Source: Norana najaformis (Eukaryota; Annelida; Clitellata; Crassiclitellata; Hormogastridae). Taken from it: 64,000 bases of DNA. Made by a program: the position numbers and the translations under genes. This document shows positions 1 to 12,000 of the stretch, in pieces (the stretch's first letter is position 1; every line of letters begins with the position of its first letter). Under the pieces are notes generated by a model. That model saw nothing but the letters and a program-made list of their open reading frames with translations, was not told the origin of the DNA and searched no databases. Location of the stretch: positions 5,929,950 through 5,993,949 of the forward strand of contig OZ029919.1 of NCBI GenBank assembly GCA_964023275.1. Reading direction: 5' to 3'.

Positions 1-3000
1 CAAAAAGCAAATATGCACACTCGGTCTGTTCTGCGGAGATTGCTGCAGCACCACAAACACAGAGTAAATATGCAGATTAGGTATTTTATAACCTCTGACA
101 GTGACGAGTTTGGTTGCAGTTTCATTGCCGCATCCCCTCCACCTCCGCTTCCGCCCGGCAGATCTGTGAAGTCTGTAGTTTCAACGTCTATATCCATTGC
201 ACCCTCTGCTGAAGCACCTGAGCTACTAGGCAGCTCCTCAATCAGCGGCTTGTGTTTGGAGGAAAGTGATGCTCCATGACTGGCAGAGTCTTTCTCAAGC
301 TGGACTAAACTAGTGACCGCTGACCATGCACCGGTTGTCTGAAAAAAGAAACTAGACACTACTGATCGTTCCTATACAATGCCAGTTGTAAGAACCAAAA
401 TTATTCATTACAAAATAGCGAATACAGAACATTGTTCCATACAATAACAAGATAAAAGGTGCTATATTATGTGTCTTGAAATAAACACACCTACTGTACA
501 CAGCTGATATGTAAAGGTTATAACGCACTGGTTTACATTCTTCTATTGAAACTCGTCAGGCAAACACGAAAACAGCAATCCAATGATAGGACATGTTTTG
601 TTAGCCACCTAACTTTTGCTGATACATATCCATCAACCCTGAAATGATGCAGGGCTGAGTTGGCACCAGGTGGAATAATATTCCACGGACAGTCAACTAT
701 ACAAGCACTAACCACGCTCAATGGCACTGCACTTCACTTTTTGCCAGTGTTGCAAGTAAAGTAAGAAAATTGCTGATGATCTTTAAAATATAAAATATGG
801 GTGCATACATAAATTATCAATTCACTTATGCTACTTATACTAACACTACTCACTTTAAGAGAATCTTGACGCAGCTGTTTAGTTGTGAAACTTCTATTTT
901 TTCAGGGACACAGTAGCCGATCTGTTAGAGCGCTGGGCTTGTAATACAGAGTAGGCCTTCTCTGAGACGGTTACTGTGTAGGGACCTTGAGCAAGTCCTT
1001 CACTCACAACTGCTGAGAGAGATAAATATTTCTAACGGTTTATCACCATATGAATATATTTACAAGTACATATATATTTATATGCACACAATACATATAT
1101 GTATATACAGTAATAACATTTCCACTTAATTTCATGTTAAGCACTGCTATACCGATTCATTTGACATTACTTACATCGACTTTACTCACATTAAGAGAAT
1201 CTTGATGAAGGACGCCGTCAAGTAGAGAAGGCATGGAAAGTGGCACCCCATCCACAACAAGCGGCAACAGCGCAGCACACGATTCTTCGACGAGGTCTGG
1301 ATGATTACAGAGCATCTTCAGCTTCAGAGTCAGGGACAAAACATCCATCAGACGACCCGTGCTTATCACGTCCTTCGTTCTAAAAACACATAAATTATCT
1401 TGATACATCACAACAGCTTGTATTATCTGGTATTAATTCAACATGCACTAGTCAACAGAAAGAGCACTTGATAAACTTTCTAACGTTACTAATGCCTTTA
1501 CTATCAGTTAAACAGAGTCTATTTCTAACATTACTAATGCCTTTACCATCATTTAAAAGGAATCTATTTCTAACATTACTAATGCCTTTACCATCATTTA
1601 TACTGAGTACAAGAACTGCTGAAAGTGGCAGCTAGACAGAGCCAGATTGGCTTTTTGGAACTGATAATACAATGTCATTGTAAGCTTAAAGGCACAACAG
1701 CAAGACTGCCATACATGTAGGTATGCTCTGCATCTGTACATCACAAGCACACCTAACTGGTGGTCTTCTTGAAATTCTTATATTTCAAACTGTGATCAGA
1801 ACTGGTCTAATAAAAAGCCAAATAAATTGTCTGTTTCAAACTTGGGCTTCCAACTCCTTTTTCGACAACTAACACAATGTTCAGTCCCCCCAATAAAAAT
1901 CGTCCGCAGTTGTTCAAAGTTTTGTAAAGCATTCCAAGCTGCCACATAATCTGAAACTTCCACCTATTTTTACACTTCCACCTAACCTAATCTTTCAAGA
2001 GTCAGCAGTTATGACACTTACTCATCTGAAGATATGAGCTGTGAATAAAGCAGTTGTTGACGTTTTGTGAGGGGGCAGTGGACGGTTGTGATCTCCAACT
2101 TTGGTAGCTGTCCGCTCACATCCTCCTTACAGCGTCGCAAAGACAACACATTAGCTATCTGTTGCAAAAGAAACCAACATAAAACATCATATTGAAATCA
2201 AAAGCATCTAGAAACTTTAAACTGAAAAACTTCCACTTAAATTTTAATGTATTTGTTAATTTTTTTAAACTTATTAATCTACTAAATATATTTATTCACC
2301 CTAAGCAGACAGACGTAATTACGCCTTGTTTTAAATCGCAGATAATAGTGAAGAAAATAAAACTTTTTTATTATCTCTAAACCAATTACAGCAATGCAAA
2401 AACTTTAAATTCCTTGTGAAATTATTACTATTTAATTAGTACCCTCATTAGAACTACTAGTTGATTAAATAAATTATCCCTATTAAAAGCACATTTGATT
2501 AATTAGTACAATTATTAAAACTCACAGCTGATTAAATTGGTACCAATATTGAAACTAATAGCTGACTAACCAACAAATAACTGGCATCACTAAGTCAGAA
2601 ACTCACTTCATGCACAATCTTTGTGAGGTCATTGTATTCTTTGGTTCCACTCTCCAGCAACGAAAAGTCTTTTGGCAGAAGGTAGCCGAAGCAGTCTCTA
2701 AAATCACGATACAGATTCTCAGAAAATGCCAAAACGATGAGATCAAAGAGTTGCTTAAGCGGAACGCTCTGCAATGACAGATCAATCAGCAACAGGCGAT
2801 GTTCGGTAGAAAGACGCTGCAGCTGTTTGGAGACTTCAGACGAGTCCACACCATCAGCCTAAAACAGGAGACAAGATACTTTATAAAGACTCGCAGCTCC
2901 TCCTGTCAAAGAAGTTGGAAGCATAAGGCTCTTAACTTCTTAACTAATTCCATCTGAACATCTCCTTGGCACAGTTATCATTCACATTCACATAATAATA

Positions 3001-6000
3001 ACCTCAGACACAATGTTGTCTGGCTGTATGTAGTGATGGTAGTTCCAATGTTTAATGACATCTTATGGCATCAAAGGCCATTAGTGTTGTCCTCCTTTAT
3101 CCAGGCTTGGGACTGGCACTACTTGAGTAAGGCAGTGGCAGAGCAGTAAGCAATAGTGCTTTCTAGCGAATAATATGAAAACAAGAAAGGTTGTTTGGAA
3201 AAGGTGGTACACTAGTAGGATTTTCCTCAGAAGGGATATTTTGCAAAACTAGCACGCAGATGATCAGCGCAGGAGACGTCAATAACACCATAATTTTATT
3301 TGGTCCAAAACAAAGCCACTTCGAGGTGAACCTGAACTGCAGTCCTTATTCACAATCTGTCAGACAACTACGTGCAAAAATAATCACAGACAGTAATTAT
3401 TACCTGATCGAGAATTAAGCAGTTCCACGTCTGCTCACTAAAGAATTGCGCATCTTCGGTCAAGCATTTGTAAGACGTCAAACAGACATGATAACGTCCA
3501 CATTCTGAAGACATCCAATTCTAAGTCAGAAACAAAACGACTTATCAATAACTAGGCAAAAGGAACATACCAATAATACAAATTCTAAACTTAATGTCTT
3601 ACAATGGCACTGCCTTTCACATCAATAACACAGTTTTATTACTCATTAAGACAGATTTTTTAAAACATACATACATAATGCAAGACAACAAAACAAGCCA
3701 GCAACAATAGAATCCCTGCAAGACAGCAATTACACCAAATTTTAAAAAAATGAGCCCTGTTCTGGGTGTTCTATGCCTCCTATTGTAACCTGATGCAAAA
3801 AAAACTACTGATTAACAATAGTTACAGTCATAAGTAAAGAAAAGTAAAGTATCCCATATCCCACAAGTGAAACAGGGGAGGCGCTCATTTTCTTTTCTTT
3901 AGACCCTTGAGCTGGCAATGGATGAATCCCAAAGTCCTGGACACGTGGCCAGTGCATCGCAGGACTTGCCATTTACTTCCCCGCTTATGCCAGTACCAAA
4001 TTATACTGCTTGGCAATAGAGGTACGATGTGTGCAAACAACTTGCCCAGGGTCGTTACACGAAGTCTAACCCGCAACCGCATGATCATGGACCAAACGCG
4101 TTACCGATAGACCACCGTGCCACACACAATCATAATAACTACCAAACCGTTATAATAAAATTGATAAACTGGAACTGCCTTACAAAGCTGACCACGTTAT
4201 GATACTGCATTAAAATTAGCTCCTATTCTAATGCTGAAATAAATTTGGGTTCCATGAAGTCGACTGCCTTACATCGAAATTGTGTTGCAAGGACATTCTA
4301 CCCTAAATCAATGGAAAAGAATTCAAGAAAGATACGCACAAGTCTCTGAACGATTCTTTCTTGGACATCCCCGCAGTAGACGAACATTTGCAGAGCCGGA
4401 CACCATCTGGAGAAGATCATTTGCCAGATGAAGAGTGATCCGGATGGACCAACGATAAGGTGAGGTCCCCAGTTGCCTCGTTCACTTGCAAGGCTACTCA
4501 GGAAGTGGATCGCCTGGACTTTCTTTCCCAGTCCCTTTTCATCTGCAAGTATGCAGCCGATGTGACCTTCGTGCATTGCAGAAATCCAGTCTGAGCCAAC
4601 GATCTGATAATCTCTTAGCTTCAGTTTCATGAAAGACGAGGAGGCACATCTGTCTACCTGTATGCAAAAACAATAACAACTTCAGTTTTAAAACACCAAA
4701 GATTACTAATACAGAGCATAGCTAACATATTTAATTGAAATAGGAAAAGGTTACTTGTCTCTCTCACCATTACACTACACAATACAATGTGGGCCAGAAA
4801 GCATGTTGCAAGGAGTGTCTGGTGTCATGGACATGTTTGACCAGTTACTGAAGGAGAAAAAGGACAGAAGCACATAGTATGAAACTGTCCGTGGTGCAGC
4901 CAACCCTTGGACCGAAGGCAGTAACAAGACAAGCTATCAGAACTTATGCTTACAGTGTCCAGATCACAAGTGTTGGAAGTTGGTTGAAGACTCAAAGCAG
5001 TTCTGATCATCTGTTCAATAGGGTCGCAGGCAGCAGCTGCCTTCGGACTACCTGTACTATCAGCCTCAACCATATCAACATCTACAAATAACACAGAAAC
5101 ATTTATGCTTTTCAATTTCATAAGAAATTATTTGACATGTGGGATGAAAAACTACAAAAAATAGAATGTGGTAAACCTTAAGCAACAGATCTAGTTCACA
5201 GCACATTTAAAAATTCTGTAAGTTTAGAAAAAGTGATTATTTTGTCAGATTAGAGCATTCTAGAAACGCATGCATAGCCTTAGCTAATCAAAACTGCACT
5301 AAACATACAAATTCATCAGTAAATAAAACTACAAAGATGAAATGTTATGTCTGCAAATGTATCTACAGATATGTATACAAATATGTATGATGCACAACTG
5401 TACATGCACATGTTCACGTGTCAACATTTGCACTAGTATATATGTATGCAAGTATTTATACATATATGCATTTAAGTGTATATGTACGATATGAATGTAT
5501 GTAAGTATGCAAGCATGTATGTATTTTCGAACTATCTTAGATCTCACCTGCGTAGATCTATCAGACAGCCATGTTAGACAGCCATGTTTTAGCACCTTTC
5601 TACGGTTCATTAAGGTGCTATATAAATATCAAGTTACATACTCACATGCAAGCATATACTGGTATTTATTTATTTAGGTCCATAAGTATGCAAGTAGCTG
5701 GATATTTATATACTTAGAGTGTCTCACAGAAAGCAGTGCAAGCACAGCTTGTACATTTAGTAATGGTAATGTAATGACTTCAGAAAGCCAAGACACTGCC
5801 ATCATCCTGTACCTTCAACATCTGGATTCTCTCCATCACTTGAACCATTCTTCTTGCTGCTGCCACTGCCGCTGCTGCTGCTAGCTGGTGAGTCCGTCTG
5901 GAGCTTCATGAAGTCAGCTTCAAATTCCTTGCTGTAGGCTCCAGCATACTTCTGCATGAGCTCATCAAGAGGCATCTCACCTGGCAACAGCCAATGAAAA

Positions 6001-9000
6001 TCATTTAAATTTCTGCAGAATGAGCTCCTCAGCCTTTCTCCCTCTCTCTTCTGCAAGCGCTTGAAGACCATCTTGTACCCCACTGGCTCTGGGTTGTCCA
6101 GCTGAGAGCACCTCTAATGAGTTTATCTTGAAGTGGCGCTCTTTGTAAATTCTTGATTACGATTACAATTATGATCATGAAAGGAACAGCAACTATGATA
6201 CCAAGGACACAGACAAAAATGGCACCAGTTTCATGATTCTCAGTGCCATTGATTGATGCAGAGTCATCACTGGTCCAATACAGAAATAATAATAAAAATG
6301 ATGATGATGGTGACAATGATGATAAAAAGAAGAAGAATACAAATAGGAATAAGAATAAGAATAATAAAAAAGAAAACAAACACAGTTCTGCCAAAATGTT
6401 AAATAAGACAGAATTTATTGTTCAGTACACCCGAATCTGAGGCGCGGATGTATGTTCGCTAGGGGTCAAGATGGAATCATGCAAGAGCCAGGGTGAAGTA
6501 GTTAGTCTTAAGAAGGGATTTAAAAGACGAAAGCAAGCTTGCAAGTCGGGCCTTTTGTGGTAGACGATTCCAAATGCAAGAAGCACAGCAGCGAAAGGCA
6601 CTTAACCCTCTGGAGCTTTTACTGTATGTACCAGAAAACTTTAGCAAAAATAATGTAATTTATTGACGGAATCATATCCTAATTCAACTAATCATCAACT
6701 TTACTTGAGATACTGAAGCCAGAGATGCTTTAAAAACTTTGAAGACAGACAAAATCTCAAGAAATCTGAAAAAGCTGCATAAAAGCAAACTGAAAAAAGC
6801 TTATAAGACTGGTATCTGTTTATAACATGAAAGAAAACAACAGACTTACCTTCCTTGATAAGGTCATCTATTTCACTACTTCCGTGCTGATCATCAGTCG
6901 TAGCCTTGGCAGAAGTTTCCTGTTCACGTGTTACTACAATAACCCACGTACATGAATATAAAGGCCACATTTAATGAGTTTTCTAAATATTACACAAAAC
7001 TGTTGAAATTAAATGCAAGACAAACACATGAAATTGAAGTATCAAAATGAGTTAAATTAACAACAGCAAAGCAACAATAATAAACTAATGCTTTGGAAAA
7101 CACGGAACCTCTTTACAATGCTGTCTCTTAGAGTTATATCATATACCATGTTGTAACAAGGTTATGCTATAATGAGGTCATGTTCAACAGTCAAATGAAA
7201 TTTGAGATGGAATTTATATCAGAATTCTTATTATAACTGAGTGCACTGCAGCAAAAGTTCACGAATGATGAGAGTCAAACCGTCACAATTACATGAAAAT
7301 AGAATGTGTGCTATTGAAAAAAACTGAAAAATCTCAGACACGTGTGACACAGGTGACATAGTAAAATCTCAGAATCTGCATATCACATGTTCCTATATAG
7401 GTCTATTTCCTTAAATGCATCTACAGCATCCTTACACATATAATAAAAGCACTAAATACATGTTATGTTATGTCAAGTTAGATTACAACAGTTATTTTAT
7501 TAGCAAAGACTGTATATCATCTTCGAAGAGTCTGCAGTGACGTAAAGTCTCAAATGACTCATTACTGGTGGTGAGGTCTGGTATGAACATTAATGGCAGA
7601 CTCTGAAAATAACCTTGAAACAAACCTTCATTTTCGGCAGATTCCATGTTGTTCACAGCACCACGTGTTACATAATTCAACAAGCTCCGATGTTTCAACT
7701 CCACATCTTTGTGCCGCTTGTATAATGCCATCTAAAACCAACACCTTTTAATCTGACTCATCTTACAACTTGCCGAGTGCTGAAGTCCTAATGTACAGCG
7801 TTTGAATGTATAAGGGCTGCAATCCTAATGCACAACAGGCCAAATGCTTGAGGGTTGAAGTCAAAATGCACATTGTAGAATAAGTGAAAGACATGAGTAC
7901 CTTACCAGTATGCGTGATGGGACAGAAAAATTATTATGTGCAAAGGACATATTTGAAATGCAGCATTGTGCATGGTCGTCACTGCCATTAAGTAGCGCAT
8001 TTTGGTACAGCATCTGTCAGCCGGGAGCAAACAGCAGGTTCTGAGGCAACGGATATGGTACACTGAAGGAGGAGGCCCAGCAACATCAGGAATTGGATGT
8101 TCAAACCTACCTGGGGCAGAGAACTTGAAGAAGACACAAACATGCGGTAAAACGTCATTATACACAAGTTTTGAAGCTGGATCTGTAGATTTTCTAACAG
8201 CCACAAAGTCCAAGAATAGTTCAACTGACCTCGATCATGTTGGACCAGAAATTGGTGATCATTTTCCCAACTGCACAAGCGAGAGCCTTTATCCTCCGTT
8301 CCTCTGCCTTTTGCCGTAATTTCAGATTTTGTTGACGCCTGTCATGTTGCTTCATTATGCTAACAGCAACCTGAAAACATTCATTCAGCCAAGGATCCAT
8401 CATCATTGAATGACAAACATTCTCAGCTGCCACTGACAAGTTTTGAAATAATCCCAAGGGGTGTACCTTATCGTGATAATGTAAGGCTTTTCATGAACGT
8501 TTGAATCAATTATCAAATAATCGACCTGGTCGAGAGTTGTACATTGAAAAATATATGTACAGAGAAAGCACAGAGCTTCATGCTTGCAGCATTCAATGTA
8601 TGAACTACTATCAGCAACATCACTATAAGCGCCTCTGATAAGTTTATTCTTGAAATGGTGCTATATAAATGTCAGATTACAATTACAACAAGAATTATTT
8701 GAAAATTTCTTGACTTCACAAAAATAATTAGAAATAGAAAACTATATAATTATTCACACAAATTCATCAAAATTTTGATACTCGTGTTTAAAAAATTTAA
8801 AGAATCCTGTCTATCACCTGCATGGTAGCTGTTGAAATACTGAGGCAACAAAAAACAAGTTGAACATAATTATTTTCACTGTTGAGCACTTTAATGTAAG
8901 TCAAGTCACACCTTTCTAGACATCAGGTAGTCACATCTCACCCCTCTAAGAGGTCTCAAAAGGCACTAAAAATGTCGTGACATACATATATCCAAATATT

Positions 9001-12000
9001 ATAGATGCACTTGCCATATGTTGATAATATTAGCAATATTAATAAAAATAATAGTAATATTAATAGTAACATTAATAATAATAGTGGTCACATTAGTAAT
9101 AATAGTAATAATATTAGTAACAATACAAATTAATTAATAATACTAATAGTAGTTATAGTAATAATGGCAAATTTCTTACATGTTTGGCGCATGACATCTT
9201 CCACCGTCTTTCCTGTGCAAAGTCAACTGCCATCCACTGCATCTCGTCCAGCAGGTAGTCCCAGTGGGACTTGTGTCGAGTTGGTTCCTGTACTTTCGGC
9301 AACTGTTTCAGCGACCAAAGGCCCTGCTTCCGCAGCTCAGCTACACGCTGCATCACCTGCGCTTCCTGCCAGCAGAAACCAGCATCTAACGATAATCATC
9401 TGTGTTACTAAAGAACATGTTCTACAATTATGCAGAGGTGAAAGGAAAGTACGTTAATTACCTACCACCACAATGAAACTTTGACAAACCACCTGCTTTT
9501 CGCTGATAGGCCCAAATGCAAAGTTTCACTTTTCCTCGTTATGAATTCAGAAAGTTTGCACTCCGTCCTTTCTCACATCATTTTCCAATCCTCAGCAAAA
9601 GCTGGAACAGAATTTTACAACAGAATGCTCTATCGAAAACTAGCCTTCTTTATTTAGTCAAAAGCTCGCCAAAGGCATGTACACAGTTTATGACAGAGTT
9701 CTTTAACACGACCAGTAGCAGCAAAATATGAATAGGATGACTGCTTACCTGTTTGGCCAGTTCCACAACTGCCTCCTGAGAGATGGCCGGAGTGGCAGAG
9801 GATGAAGAAGAGGTCTCTGGCAAACCAAGATCTGATGCCACTGGCAACAGTCGACCATGGAGAGACTCTGACAACTGCACTCTTGCCATCAAACTACACA
9901 AAATAACCACTTTGTATTTATTTACTACAGACCATATATGTGTATAAGAATACATATACACAGAACATACATATGTGTATGCATATATATAAAAAATGTA
10001 TGTATGTATGTATCTAATAATTCATATATAGCACCTTTTAAGACCCCCCTCAAAAGCACTAAAATGTAATGTAACAGGATAAGTATCACATGTAATGTAA
10101 CAATTACAGACACTTTGTATTTAATTACAACTTAATACACACACATATAAATGTAAATGTAATGGCACACCTACAGCATAACAGGTAATGCAACAACATG
10201 CTAGCAATGGTAAAATATGTGTAAGTCATGTCTCTAAAGCTTTCCTTAGGGGCACCGCCAGCTGAACAAAACAAATCACGGAATTTCTTTCTTTTACAAA
10301 TCATGGAATTTCTTCCTTTTGAAGCTCCACTAAAGCACTTCCTGACGTATGAGTTCTTGCCTCATTTGCAGGTAAGGTAAGGTGAATGTCCATTACTTAT
10401 TAAATAAGTGGCTCGTCAACTATATCTCCAGTAGTCTGCAGATACATGGCCCCAGTTTTGTTAAATCTTTCAGATAAAACGCAGTTGCAGCAATCCAACA
10501 AAAGAAAACTCTATCACAATTAGTTGACCAACTTCAAAACAAAATGTTGACTTACAAACATACTAAGAAATATACCCTGGAAACAGACGTGATGGCCAAA
10601 CTGTCTGCGTCCCCTTTGATTGGACCCACATGCTACCCCACACGTCCAGAGGAGTGCCTCTGGGGAGTTTTTCTATAACTGGAGCAATTATAATTGCAGA
10701 CAATGTTTTTACAATACTTCTACAGTTCATTGCATAAATTACTTTACAGCTACATCGAGAACCTAGGAAATAAATGCCAATTCAATATTAGTCAGCAACT
10801 GAGCTCTTTAAAAATGGATCATGTCCCAAATACCTTGGTTGGTAAATGTCCGTAACATGGCAACTACCAGTTCCAATGGTCGGTTGGCAGATTCCCTCTG
10901 TTAGTCGTACCCTTGGCAACGCTGAAGTCATGGTGACGGTTGTCGTCGTCACAGCAACTATGGTTGCCACGGCGGATGATGAAGAAGAGCATTCCACAGT
11001 ATACGGAGGAGGCGAACCAACGGTTGTTGTCGCAGCAGTTGTACTAAGTGGAATGCCACCTAGCAACATTTCAAAATCGTTTAACAGAAGCACAGGAAGT
11101 CAGAACATTTTCAACCTATACAGTGCAGTAGAACGGCAAGAATACACTGTTTCATACAAAACAGTGGGCAGTCGTTTCATGTAAAACATTGGTTGAAATC
11201 TTCTTGAATTTTTGCAGACATGTTTGCCTAGAAGGCAGCCTTAAATGTCCAGTTCGCACAACTTGATTCATTAAATTCATGTAGCACCTCCTCAAGGATT
11301 CTACTCAGAAGCGCTTCGTAGCACAGTTTTCAAGTACTGAAAAATGTGTAGCTTAACTGCTTGAAATTAGATGAGGCAAAAAGCAAAACCAATTCTGAGT
11401 TAAGTCTCTCATGATTTTTGTGAATTAAACAGTGCTCAAGTAACAAATCACAACACACGACCTTTCCCTGTTTTTCAGTACTTGCTTCTCAGTTGAAAAT
11501 CTTGTTGCAAAATAATTTGTTCAAAGCCATTTTAAAGACATTTTTAACAGTTTACTCCAAACAGAACAGACACATGTCCAAGGTAATGGGCACAAAAATG
11601 GTAAAAATAGGTAATCAGAAATACATTGGAAAGATAACTGTTTTTTTCACCTATTGTAATGTTGTGGCTACAGAAGTAAGCTTCTGTCAATCAAGTACAA
11701 CTTACTACTTACTGAATATAGACTTGAGTCCTTGCTAATAATTATCAGTGTTCAGTGATTTAGAACTGGTTAAATAAACTTTTGATTTTTATACTTTGAG
11801 CAAAGTTTAAACAGCTAAGCTACACAAGTCAGCCCTGACTTAAGCCAAATAACAATTTATACCAATATAACATCCTAAATGTCAAGATGCACTGTAAATA
11901 AGTGCCTTTTAAAAGACACTGAACAAATTATCCGTATCGTACACAAAATCATGATTAGATACACTAACTATACCATCGACAATCAGTGCTGATACTCAGC

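Noticed and set aside
2607..4657. SRCAP or INO80 instead of EP400
   Set aside because: The motif III form LLLID, the ELFFL...MMD and VKV...TPVAI blocks and the KSHWDYLL.EMQWMA HSA sequence fit EP400; SRCAP/INO80 have canonical LLTGTPLQN and different N-termini.
7902..8278. Long ORFs next to EP400 exon 9
   Set aside because: Their open frames run through the exon in the wrong phase or into intron 9, and do not align with EP400.
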